From a virus, in IMG/VR virus record IMGVR_UViG_3300018432_000031, positions 1 to 35,508 of that record: a stretch of DNA of 35,508 nt, one strand, 5' to 3'. Of the stretch, positions 28,001 to 35,508 are shown one piece after another (the first letter of the stretch is position 1; each line of letters begins with the position of its first letter). A program made the translations under genes and the position numbers. The notes under the pieces were generated by a model that saw only the letters and a list, made by a program, of their open reading frames with translations, was not told where the DNA came from and ran no database searches.

Positions 28001-29013
28001 GCGTCGCGATGCTCCGGGCCGCGGTCCTGAAGATGGGCAACCCGCTCCGCCGCCGCCGTGGTGGCGCGATCAACAACGGCCCCGGGAACAAGAACGGCCG
28101 GCTCAACAAGGGCAACGCGAAGCTGGCGGCGCTGATGGGTGAGTTCTCCGCGCCCGGCTTCAAGGGAGCGGTCACCAAGCACGGCGCGTTCGGCCGCCTC
28201 GACGACCTGTACGCCAGCAAGGCCCTGGCCGGGAACAACCAGCGCGCCGCGACGTACTTCGCCGACATCGGCAAGCTGATGAAGGACTCCCAGACCCGGT
28301 CCGCGGCCGCGAAGAAGGCAGCCGACGCAGCGAAGGCGGCGTCGATGGCCGGTGGCAACGGCGGCTACACCGGGCCCGTCGGGTCGGGTGGTGCCGGGAT
28401 CCGGAAGATCGCCCGCTCGTACAACCCGTCGTACATCGCCGCCCACCGTGACCCGCAGGGCGGTCCCGCGTTCGACATCGGCTCCTCCGGTGCGAAGAAC
28501 AGCAACATCGCCAACGCGCTCCGCTCCAACCACGGGAAGCTGGGGCTCCGGTACGTCATCTCGAGGATGCGGATCGCGTCCGGGAAGGGCGGCTGGGGGT
28601 GGCGGCGGTACTCGCCGATCGCCTCGACTGGCGACTTCCGGCACGTCAACCACGTCCACGTCTCGTACCGGAAGGGCACCCGGGCTGCGCAGGGCGGCTG
28701 GGCCATGACCGGTGAGCAGGGCCCCGAGCTGACCCGGATGAAGACCGGGACGCAGGTGCTGCCGTACCGGAAGACGATGGAGTTGCTGTCGCAGATCGAA
28801 CGCGCGCAGGTCAACATCCCCGGCGTCCTGTCGGGTGCGATGGGTGGCGGGTCCAGGCCGATCGAGGCCGCCGAGGTCATCCGGAACGAGCACAACGAGT
28901 TCGTGATGCCGATCTACTACCCGAAGAAGGACGAGCTGCCGACGAGGGCCGCGCAGCAGCAGCTGGTCAACGTCGCGCAGCGGCGCGTAGCAACGAGGAG
29001 GACCCGTGGGTAA
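25051..29013 (+). CDS. Tape measure protein with M15-like peptidase region
   Basis: GTG start, 8-nt overlap with the chaperone frame, 1320 residues. The N-terminal 400 residues match the TP901-type tape measure core (AEFEMSIAKAGSKTNATAKEMEAMRDISLQMGNTTKFTARESAEALDFLAAAGFNAREAVDALPGVVLAA...). Hydrophobic stretches lie near 490-520 and 570-585, probably for membrane insertion. Long helical Lys/Ala-rich segments follow. Near the C-terminus, HRDPQGGPAFDIG (H1132, D1142) and HVNHVHVSY (H1201, H1203) form a zinc-peptidase-like motif of the M15/D-Ala-D-Ala type, probably to open peptidoglycan. About 1.5 Angstrom per residue implies a tail near 200 nm. Confidence 0.87.
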   Translation: MVDQTAVFRAVADFGSVVRESKKMGSAMYQARQQVNQFNTSGAATAKAYQRGMQKASAAMVSAGTTATIGLSIPIAAVGRTAIRTFAEFEMSIAKAGSKTNATAKEMEAMRDISLQMGNTTKFTARESAEALDFLAAAGFNAREAVDALPGVVLAAQAANESLGLTTQVVAKSMNAFGLAAKDSVHVADVLSQAANMTTLDMQALKEGMGQVGEIGPRFNQSLEDTVAMLGRLHDQGVPAASAGTAIRQALTSLATPTLKASNLIEDLGIKTRDANGQMLPLPDLLNNVRKGIVGNTDTYKRYSQTIGMSDKQLQAWAKSNNLPIHQAREIQKAVSGGAGAFQDFTLKALFGVEGAKAFALGMSNNKPVILSAQKDTEKLTLLQRGLARTLGEDGAAAWIRARTVAGQFTAKGGDAVRAMSAISLASDGVAKTIGEAFSRTTLQKVDNLRGAVETFAITIISKAAPTINSVVDSMKEWVTGLTEAADAHPGIAKAVVALAAAVAVLGPAMLVGGAFLAVVAQFRPVFTLASAAIGFMDKKVQQFGNTAVGSNSKVQGLVGGVGRFANFMGGPWGIAIGLGVALLAGRELKQKQAAAGTKSFTDSLTFQKGALDINSQELIANRLAKDGTLDAARKAGIAEKEFVAAILAGGGARQRMIKQLQAIADANTTSTYTGYGTTKVMNSTGKAAAEAAKTLRTMGGSLDASARASRLAGSALGQQNIFEKQLQSESIKLKGLQLNLADAQRRLKEETNKVIDAFTVLKGGTISSERASIRYKEALAGITRSAKENGKSLSENTTKGRANRTAFLDAVDAINEKITADFQATAKTKGLTKATDGANKSLKTAKADLRAQAKAAGFSKSETDKMIREMLKTPKELKTSVKTPGLTDARRDVKDFDKAIENTKGKTIGIKAELAINTSKGVTDWNKALTKKYGKSARLIAAREGGGISGPGTATSDSIPMLASDGEHMWTAKETEAAGGHKGVAMLRAAVLKMGNPLRRRRGGAINNGPGNKNGRLNKGNAKLAALMGEFSAPGFKGAVTKHGAFGRLDDLYASKALAGNNQRAATYFADIGKLMKDSQTRSAAAKKAADAAKAASMAGGNGGYTGPVGSGGAGIRKIARSYNPSYIAAHRDPQGGPAFDIGSSGAKNSNIANALRSNHGKLGLRYVISRMRIASGKGGWGWRRYSPIASTGDFRHVNHVHVSYRKGTRAAQGGWAMTGEQGPELTRMKTGTQVLPYRKTMELLSQIERAQVNIPGVLSGAMGGGSRPIEAAEVIRNEHNEFVMPIYYPKKDELPTRAAQQQLVNVAQRRVATRRTRG

Positions 29014-32000
29014 GTGGGTTGCGGACGGCGTCGACCTGTCGACGTACGCCACCAACATCAGCAACCGTGCCGCGGGCTGGGCGGTCCCCGGCCGGCGCGG
29101 CGCCAACGTCGAGCTGCCGAACCAGCACGGTGCCCGGCATGTGCGGAACAAGGTGTACGAGCAGGGGTCGCTGTCGCTGTCAATGTGGGCGGTCGGCTGC
29201 CTGACCGACGGGACGTTCCCGGAGACCCCGTCCCGCGCGGAGGTGTGCCGGGAGAACCTGGAGCGGCTGATCCACGTCCTCACCAAGCCCGGCGGTGGGC
29301 TGGTCGACCTGCAGCGGATCGAGTCGCCCGGCTTCGGCGCAGTCAACAAGATGCCGAACCCCGGCTCGGAGGGCTTCACGTCCGGGCCGGTGCTGTACCG
29401 CAACGAGGTGGTCAACCCGCGCGGACAGGTCGTGTCGGCGCAGCCGATGCACATGAACATGCACCCGAACCCGAACCTCGTCACCAAGAGCGCGTTCCAG
29501 GTCACCGGCGAGAACCTGGTCATGGACCCGACGTCGAAGGCGTACCGGTCCGCGACGCCCCTGGCGCTGGAGACGAACTACTTCTGGCCGTCGGCGATGG
29601 AGTTCACGACCGTCGGCGCTGCCGCTGGCGCCCCGTTCGTGGCGACGTCGGCCGCGAACACCTACCAGACGGTGAGCTCCGGCGAACCGGGCACGAAGGG
29701 GCTACGGACGCTCCTGACGGCGAACCTCGCCGCCGGCGTCGTGTTCCTGTCGAGGACCAGGACGATCGGGCCGACGTCGGGCCAGCGGACGTTCTACCGG
29801 TGCCGGATCCGCCGCGGCACCGTCACGTCCACCGGGCTGACCGTTGAGGTGCGGGTGACGTGGCGGGACAACGCGAACGCGATCCTCGGGACGCCGATGG
29901 CATGGCAGTCGCACGCCCTGGCCAACGCCGGCGTCTGGAACACGCTGCACGTACCGACGGCCAGCATCGGTGTCGCGCCGACCGGCGCCACCGGCGTCAT
30001 CGTCGAGTTCCGCACCGGCACCGGCTCCTGGGTCATCGGCGAAGGCCTGTACACCGACGGCCACTTCGTCGGGAAGGTGCCGAACCTCGACTCCACCACC
30101 CCTGTCCCGTACGCCCTCGACGGCGTCGACGAGTGGGGGGTCCAGGCCACCGCCGATGCGTCCAACAGCGACTGGCTCGTCGGGAAGGTCGATCCCCGGT
30201 GGACCGTCGAGCCGAAGACGTCGGCCTACCATGCGTTCGCGGTCACCCCGCACAACACCGCCACCGGTGTCTCGTTGGTGCTGATCGCCTCCGCCGATGT
30301 GGCGTCCGGGACGCAGTCGTTCACCCTGGAATGCGCCGAGCCGACGCCGGGCACCCAGTACATGATGCAGTTCGGGTGGCGGTCCATCGTCGGCACCACC
30401 TCCACCGTCCAGCTGCTGTACTCCAGCGACGGCGGGGCCACGAAGACACCGGCCAGTGCCGCGGTGTCGTGTGTGGGTCAGTCCGCGACGTCGACGGCTG
30501 CACAGGGTGACTGGCTGAACGCCGGCAACTACCTCGGCCTGGCGGCGTCCACCGTCATCCCGTCGTCGTCGTCGGACCGGTTCTACATCCGGGTCACGAT
30601 CCCCGTCCGGCGGAGCGGGGCGCCGACGTTCCTGATCTACAACATGGGCGTGAACAGCCAGCTTGGAGGCGCGGCCGGCGACAACGGCGCGACCGTGAAC
30701 TCGCAGTACGCCTGGTCGGGGACGCCGCGTTTCTCCAAGACCAACTACCTGAAGCAGATCCCGCTCGGGATGACGGCGACGTCGCCGTGGATCGACGGCA
30801 CCTCCAACGGCCTGAACGGCATCCACACCGCCGAGTCGCAGTGGATCGGATCCGGCGACGGGGGCCTGTACCTCGAAGACATCCCCGTGGACGAGCACAG
30901 CATCGCCGACGGAATGTTCTTCTCCTGCCAGGGCTGGTCCCCGTCGTCGGGGTCCTCGCCGGCGGCAGGGACCTTGTTCCCGCCCGCACCGGCCACCGTG
31001 CGGTGGGTGGTCGAGGCGTACGACGCCACCGACGCGCTGCTGCAGACCTACACCGGAGCGAACGCCACCCCCGCCATCGCCGTGACCAGCCCGCCCACGC
31101 TCGTCGAGCTGTCGATCCCGTTCCTGCCGGCGGCGACGTCATACGTCCGCGCCCGGGTGGGGATGGTCTCACCGACCGCCGGGCAGCGGTTCTGGGGTCA
31201 GAGGTTCATGGTCAACAACCGGGCGTTCCGGCCCGGCTACGCCGTCGGCGGAGGCGCCACCAACCACCTGTGGGAAGGTGCCGCCAACGCATCCCGGACG
31301 AAGGTGATGGGCACCTACCCGACCGGCTGGCGGGCCTACCGCGGCGTCCCCACCCCGGCGTCGGCCGCCGGCGCCGGGATCTACCTGCGTTCGACGTGGA
31401 AGGACGAGCTCGCCACCGAGGTCCCCGCGTCGATCGAGGCGGCCGGGTTGGTGAACGTGGGCTGCATGGCAGCGACGGACTTCGACTGCGGCGTCTACGC
31501 CCAAGCGGTCAGCAACGGCACGGTGACCGACGAGCGGTTCATGGGCAGCCTGCTCGGGCTGCTGCCGTCGAACCTGACGCAGATGCAGAAGCTGCAGTGC
31601 GTGCTCGAGTCGCCTGGCGACCTGACCCATGTCCGGATCGTGCTCCGACGCTGGACCGGTGACTGGGGCACAGGGACCGACCGCTACGGCCGCATCGACG
31701 ACATCTACGTCATCCGCAACGCCGACGCGCTCATCCCGCGCCTGAACGGGAACCGGATGCTGAACACCGACTACGTCCGCGGCACCGCCGGCTGGTCGAC
31801 CGCCTCCAACGAAGTCGCTGTGGACACGGCCAGCATCGCGATCCGGACCACGATCGGCCTCAGCCTGCGGACCACCGGCAAGCGGAGCCTGTTCAACCTG
31901 GGCCGGATCCCGGTCGTGGCGGGGGACTCCGTGTTCGCCTGGGCCAAGGTGCAGGCGACCCACCCGCACGAGCTGTGGGTCAACTTCTGGACCAACGGCA

Positions 32001-33436
32001 TGTCGCTGGTTCAGGCGGTCAAGGTCGACGACACGACCTCGACCGGCATCACGATCGAGTCCGGGACCGCGGTCGTACCGGCCACGGCCGTCTGGGCGAC
32101 CCTGCAGACCAGGTTCACCACGTTCACCGGTGCTGAGGTGCTGGACCTGTTCGGAATGTACGGCGTCCAGGTGGTGGCGAACCGGGACTACCTGCCGACG
32201 ATCGACCCGCTTCGGTGGCGGTACGTCGACGGGTCGACAGGTGCGGACTCGCTGGGCCGGGCCGCCCGGTGGGAAGGTACGGCGGACCTGTCCCGGACTG
32301 AGGTGCTGCCGCAGATCCCGATCGGCTGGATGACACCGGGGATGCTCGCCTCCTCGGATCCGTCCGTCCGGCCGCCCGGATCGGTCGGCCTGGTCGTCGT
32401 CGTGCCCGGCGGTGCGTCGTTCGACACGTCCGCGGTCGCCGGCTACACCGGCGGCTACTTCTCCGGGTTCGAGGAGACTGCCGCCCCGCCGACCACCGAG
32501 TACGCCAGGTACGCCACCGTCCCGGTCGCCCGGGACGGGACCTGGCTGTCCGCACAGGTCGCGCTGGCCCGGACGCAGGTGTCGTCCCGGTTCGTGGTGA
32601 GCCTGGTCGGCTACGACGACGAGACCGGCAGCAACCCTGTCGTGATCAGGACCACCGAGCTGGCCGAGCTGACCGGCATCGTGAAGTGGCAGGACGTCGA
32701 GGCGACCGCCGCGTACTACGGGCTCAGGGTCGACTACATCGAGGACGAGACCAACAACGGCATCGCCGGCTACATCGACAACATCCTGCTGATGGACAAC
32801 GCCGACCCGATCGGGAACGAGTACCCCGGCTACTTCGACGGATCCCGCTCGTCGGCGTCGTGGAACGGCACCGCGAACGACTCCCCGTCCACGTTCTACG
32901 GCGGCGCGCGCCGCGCCTACGGCGAGGTGCTCGACCCGATCACGCCGTCGTCGATGGCTGCCGGCACCCGCGCCGAGCTCGAGGTCACGTACAAGATCCC
33001 CGCCACGTTCTGGCAGGACCTGGCCACCACCACGATGACGTTCGAGACGTCGACGGGAACGACCACGTTCGACCTGGACGACTTCGCCGAGATGACCGCG
33101 CCCCTGGAGGACTCCAAGATCAGCATCGCGCTGACCGAGGGGACGGCGACGCTGACGTCGATCCGGCTGACCGATGTGGCGTCCGGTGCCTGGCTCGCGA
33201 TCGCCAACCCGGCACCGTCGGCGGTCCCGATCATCATCGACGCCGGCGACTTCTCCGTCGTGCGCGCCCCGACGAACCTGATCCGGTCCGTCACCAAGGG
33301 CGGACCGGCTCGGTTCTTCACCCTGAACGCGCCCGGCTACAACCTGCCGCCCCAGCTGCGGGTCCAGCTGGTCGGCGCGTTCACCGGCGTCATCCGCATC
33401 AACGTGACCGGCACCCGGAAGTACCAGATCGCATGA
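29006..33436 (+). CDS. Giant distal tail (Dit-like) protein with inserted beta modules
   Basis: GTG start, 1476 residues. The N-terminus (about 1-140: DGVDLSTYATNISNRAAGWAVPGRRGANVELPNQHGARHVRNKVYEQGSLSLSMWAVG) is the Dit start that forms the baseplate hub ring. The C-terminus (about 1300-1476) returns to Dit-like beta structure (AGTRAELEVTYKIPATFWQDL...). Between lie about 1100 residues of Gly/Thr/Ser-rich beta modules with recurring W-x-G-T motifs (near residues 568, 754, 1087, 1284), probably carbohydrate-binding. It is about five times larger than a minimal Dit. Overlap with the tape measure is 8 nt. Confidence 0.75.
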   Translation: MGKWVADGVDLSTYATNISNRAAGWAVPGRRGANVELPNQHGARHVRNKVYEQGSLSLSMWAVGCLTDGTFPETPSRAEVCRENLERLIHVLTKPGGGLVDLQRIESPGFGAVNKMPNPGSEGFTSGPVLYRNEVVNPRGQVVSAQPMHMNMHPNPNLVTKSAFQVTGENLVMDPTSKAYRSATPLALETNYFWPSAMEFTTVGAAAGAPFVATSAANTYQTVSSGEPGTKGLRTLLTANLAAGVVFLSRTRTIGPTSGQRTFYRCRIRRGTVTSTGLTVEVRVTWRDNANAILGTPMAWQSHALANAGVWNTLHVPTASIGVAPTGATGVIVEFRTGTGSWVIGEGLYTDGHFVGKVPNLDSTTPVPYALDGVDEWGVQATADASNSDWLVGKVDPRWTVEPKTSAYHAFAVTPHNTATGVSLVLIASADVASGTQSFTLECAEPTPGTQYMMQFGWRSIVGTTSTVQLLYSSDGGATKTPASAAVSCVGQSATSTAAQGDWLNAGNYLGLAASTVIPSSSSDRFYIRVTIPVRRSGAPTFLIYNMGVNSQLGGAAGDNGATVNSQYAWSGTPRFSKTNYLKQIPLGMTATSPWIDGTSNGLNGIHTAESQWIGSGDGGLYLEDIPVDEHSIADGMFFSCQGWSPSSGSSPAAGTLFPPAPATVRWVVEAYDATDALLQTYTGANATPAIAVTSPPTLVELSIPFLPAATSYVRARVGMVSPTAGQRFWGQRFMVNNRAFRPGYAVGGGATNHLWEGAANASRTKVMGTYPTGWRAYRGVPTPASAAGAGIYLRSTWKDELATEVPASIEAAGLVNVGCMAATDFDCGVYAQAVSNGTVTDERFMGSLLGLLPSNLTQMQKLQCVLESPGDLTHVRIVLRRWTGDWGTGTDRYGRIDDIYVIRNADALIPRLNGNRMLNTDYVRGTAGWSTASNEVAVDTASIAIRTTIGLSLRTTGKRSLFNLGRIPVVAGDSVFAWAKVQATHPHELWVNFWTNGMSLVQAVKVDDTTSTGITIESGTAVVPATAVWATLQTRFTTFTGAEVLDLFGMYGVQVVANRDYLPTIDPLRWRYVDGSTGADSLGRAARWEGTADLSRTEVLPQIPIGWMTPGMLASSDPSVRPPGSVGLVVVVPGGASFDTSAVAGYTGGYFSGFEETAAPPTTEYARYATVPVARDGTWLSAQVALARTQVSSRFVVSLVGYDDETGSNPVVIRTTELAELTGIVKWQDVEATAAYYGLRVDYIEDETNNGIAGYIDNILLMDNADPIGNEYPGYFDGSRSSASWNGTANDSPSTFYGGARRAYGEVLDPITPSSMAAGTRAELEVTYKIPATFWQDLATTTMTFETSTGTTTFDLDDFAEMTAPLEDSKISIALTEGTATLTSIRLTDVASGAWLAIANPAPSAVPIIIDAGDFSVVRAPTNLIRSVTKGGPARFFTLNAPGYNLPPQLRVQLVGAFTGVIRINVTGTRKYQIA

Positions 33437-34557
33437 GCCGCGCCGAGCTCCGCCTGTGGGACAAGACCGCGAAGCAGCACGCCGACTTCCTGCCCGACTG
33501 GTCCGACCTGGCCGTGACCGTGTCCCGCCGCGGCGATGGTTCGTTGACGTTCTCCTACCCCGACGACGGCATCAACGCCGAGCAGCTGACGCCGGTGTCG
33601 GTGATCGCGCTGACGCTGGACGGGGTGGAGCCGGCGAACTGCTCGTTCGTCTACAGCGGCCGCTCCGGGAACCACCTGACCGCCGACTCGGAACTGACGT
33701 CGTACACGTACCGCGCCCTGCCGGACACGCTGCGGAAGGCCGGGTTCTGGCCGCCGGCGCAGGAGCAGACGAGGACGTGGACCGACCGCACCGCCGGCTG
33801 GATCGCGTGGGACTGCATGACCGCCGCCATCACCCGCGGCGCCCTGTCGTGGTGGGGCTACAACGGTGTCCTGTTCACCGTCTCCGTCGACTCCGAGGGG
33901 CAGCCATGGCCCGACCTCATCGACGTCGAGCTGCAGTACGAGGGCAAGTCGGTGAAGGACGTGTGGGACTGGCTGGCCGACTACCACTACATGGAGTACG
34001 GCTCGACGGGGCTGAAGCTGGACGCCTACGCCAAGTTCATCCGCGGCGCCGACAAGACCGGCGGCACGAACCCGATCGTGCTGTTCGAGGGCGACCAGGT
34101 ATCGGATGCGCCCTATGACGCCACGATGGACGACTTCGTCACCCACCTCTGCATCGTCGGCGACCACGCCACCGTCGACGGCAACGTCCAGTACGTGTAC
34201 CGCAACACCGCCGTCGCCAGCATGGGCCGCCAGGAGAAGATGCTCCGGGTCACCGGAGTCAAGAACGCGACCACGCTCGGGAACATCGGCATGAATCACC
34301 TGGCCGCGTACAACACCGAACGGATCTCCCGGACCTACGCTGTCGACCCCGGCGACTGGCGGCCGCTGATCGACTTCAAGGTCGCCGACAACGTCGTGTT
34401 CCAGACCGGTTCGACGCAGCGGGCGGAGAAGGTCCAGATCATCTCGGGGATCTGGGACAACAACGAGTCGGTGAAGTGGTTGGTCACCGTCAACGACTTC
34501 CTGGACGACAGGGAGACCAAACTCGACGCTCTCCTGACCCGCTTGGCGGGCTTCTAG
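33433..34557 (+). CDS. Tail-associated baseplate hub protein (Tal-like)
   Basis: The ATG at 33433 overlaps the previous stop (ATGA). A longer frame from 32686 would lie inside the Dit gene. The 374-residue product begins MSRAELRLWDKTAKQHADFLPDWSDLAVTVSRRGDGSLTFSYP and has the lambda gpJ/T4 gp27-like layout of a hub ring, ending WLVTVNDFLDDRETKLDALLTRLAGF. It closes the tail tube below Dit and would open on DNA ejection. No fused lysin or receptor-binding domain is visible. Confidence 0.75.
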   Translation: MSRAELRLWDKTAKQHADFLPDWSDLAVTVSRRGDGSLTFSYPDDGINAEQLTPVSVIALTLDGVEPANCSFVYSGRSGNHLTADSELTSYTYRALPDTLRKAGFWPPAQEQTRTWTDRTAGWIAWDCMTAAITRGALSWWGYNGVLFTVSVDSEGQPWPDLIDVELQYEGKSVKDVWDWLADYHYMEYGSTGLKLDAYAKFIRGADKTGGTNPIVLFEGDQVSDAPYDATMDDFVTHLCIVGDHATVDGNVQYVYRNTAVASMGRQEKMLRVTGVKNATTLGNIGMNHLAAYNTERISRTYAVDPGDWRPLIDFKVADNVVFQTGSTQRAEKVQIISGIWDNNESVKWLVTVNDFLDDRETKLDALLTRLAGF

Positions 34558-34659
34558 GCGTCGTACAGCCGGGGCTGGATCAGTCCAGATCCCGTACCGA
34601 AGGCGGCAAGGATGTTCCATGTGCCCTGGGCTTGGGCGAACCGATGGAGAGGGATCGCC

Positions 34660-35163
34660 GTGGCACCGCACCGCCTGACCCGTCCCTCCCTGAAGGACCG
34701 CACCGACGGACGGCAAGGGTGGCGGTGGGCCATCATCCGCCACACCCCGACCGTGTTCATCGAGTACCTGCTCGAGGTGGCCCTGGCGGTCACGTCGGCG
34801 CTGGTCCTCATCGGCTACGCCTCCGGCTTCGTGTCCAACACCGCCGCGATCCAGCTGATCCCGCCGTGGGTCCGGCACCTGTACCTCATCACCCTCGGCG
34901 TCGGCTGCCTCACAGTGCTGTGGGGCTTCATCCGGGAGGCGTGGGGGACGTGGCTCGCCACCGGCGTCCGGATGCTCGCGCTCGCCTACTTCATCTACGC
35001 GGCCGCGGTCGCCGGCGAGCTCGGCTTCGCCCGGGCCTGGCAGCCGATCCTGACATCCATCCTGATCGGCCTCATCGCCATCTGGCGTGCGTTCCTGCTC
35101 CGCTCCACGTTCGAGCTGGAGTACGAGATCGTCAAGCGCCGCACCGACTCGGAGGTCACCTAG
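34660..35163 (+). CDS. Four-helix membrane protein, holin candidate
   Basis: The GTG at 34660 is preferred because GGAGAGGG (34646-34653) lies 6 nt upstream. An ATG at 34612 has no proper site. The 167-residue product has four hydrophobic segments (about TVFIEYLLEVALAVTSALVLIG, LYLITLGVGCLTVLWGF, MLALAYFIYAAAVAGELGF, ILTSILIGLIAIWRAFLL) with a charged C-terminus. Placement after Tal fits a holin or other lysis membrane protein. No endolysin gene is visible before the window ends. Confidence 0.6.
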   Translation: MAPHRLTRPSLKDRTDGRQGWRWAIIRHTPTVFIEYLLEVALAVTSALVLIGYASGFVSNTAAIQLIPPWVRHLYLITLGVGCLTVLWGFIREAWGTWLATGVRMLALAYFIYAAAVAGELGFARAWQPILTSILIGLIAIWRAFLLRSTFELEYEIVKRRTDSEVT

Positions 35164-35508
35164 TGCCGCCGCTCCCCGCAGGCCTGCCGTGGTGGGCGTA
35201 CATCATCATCGTCCTGATCTTCACCGGCAGCCTGAACTACGTCCGCGACGCCGCGAAGGCCATCACCCGCTGGCGTGCCCGGAACACCGCCGTAGGCCGG
35301 GTCGCGGAGGAAGCGAACCGGAACGTCCGCGAGGCCGGCCAGTCTGTCGTCGTCGTCGCCAAGTCCCGCGACGAGCTGGAGGCCGACAACGAACGGCTCC
35401 GGAACCTGCTCCGTGAGTCCGACGCGCGTTACACGGCACTGCTGGGTGAACGATCTGCGGAGCGCCAGGAGTGGAGAGTGGAACGTGGCGACCTCAGGGG
35501 CGAGATCC
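35163..35508 (+). CDS. Membrane-anchored coiled-coil protein, incomplete at window end
   Basis: The GTG at 35163 shares its G with the upstream stop. GGAGGT (35151-35156) precedes it by 6 nt. The frame is open to the last base (about 115 codons). An N-terminal membrane segment (PWWAYIIIVLIFTGSLNYV) is followed by a charged helix with heptad-like spacing (VAEEANRNVREAGQ...ELEADNERLRNLLRESDARYTALLGERSAERQEW). A holin partner or spanin-like protein is possible. The C-terminus is missing, so the function stays open. Confidence 0.65.
   Translation, partial: MPPLPAGLPWWAYIIIVLIFTGSLNYVRDAAKAITRWRARNTAVGRVAEEANRNVREAGQSVVVVAKSRDELEADNERLRNLLRESDARYTALLGERSAERQEWRVERGDLRGEI

Noticed and set aside
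24913-29523. A 1536-codon minus-strand open frame opposite the tape measure
   Set aside because: Long antisense frames are expected in very GC-rich genes. The product is Arg/Leu/Gly/Val-rich without domains, and the plus strand has a clear tape measure.

Overview
This window is the structural and packaging half of a tailed double-stranded DNA phage (siphovirus type) of an actinobacterial host. The evidence is a very high GC content with strong G/C preference at third codon positions, frequent GTG starts, and a recognisable order of nuclease-domain terminase, portal, scaffold, decoration protein, lambda-gpE-like capsid, tail completion proteins, tail tube, frameshifted tail chaperones, long tape measure, Dit and Tal baseplate proteins, then membrane proteins at the lysis position. 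Several genes also carry actinobacterial-type leaderless promoters: a TANNNT -10 box exactly 7 nt before an ATG or GTG. No integrase, replication gene, tRNA gene or CRISPR array was found. The window ends inside a gene.

Layout. 16-841 is a short operon of small genes closed by a hairpin. 842-2813 is gene-poor and rich in repeats: a 9-bp inverted repeat, GTGG-rich low-complexity DNA, and one self-contained cassette (1414-2078: promoter, 24-bp palindrome over the -10 box, a gene for an acidic Val/Glu-rich protein, and a very strong terminator). A GGTA tetranucleotide array follows, then a consensus promoter. 2814-6669 is a dense operon of about 16 tiny genes, mostly overlapping by 4 nt (ATGA/GTGA), many with Cys pairs that probably bind zinc. 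6677-6749 can fold into a perfect four-way junction with no unpaired base at the branch point. 6772-9825 holds small control and DNA-metabolism genes: two ribbon-helix-helix-like proteins, a RusA-like resolvase, small membrane and zinc-binding proteins, and a probable minus-strand mini-gene. 9862-12629 encodes the terminase nuclease domain and the portal. A thermonuclease-like gene lies on the opposite strand at 12600-13058. 13233-25058 covers head and tail assembly, with an unusual 6-kb island of appendage proteins between capsid and tail-completion genes. 25051-34557 encodes the tape measure, a giant Dit and Tal. 34660-end encodes membrane proteins.

How the parts work together. Scaffold, capsid, decoration protein and portal would build the procapsid, and the terminase would fill and cut. 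The window contains only the nuclease half of the large terminase, so its ATPase is probably encoded elsewhere. Tail length is set by the tape measure, with chaperones made in two forms by a -1 frameshift. Dit, Tal and the beta-helix and repeat-rich appendages probably face the host surface. The most unusual signals are the four-way junction element, five matching leaderless promoters, a possible small regulon marked by TGTAGACA boxes, the palindrome-controlled cassette inside repeat-rich DNA, and the split terminase.
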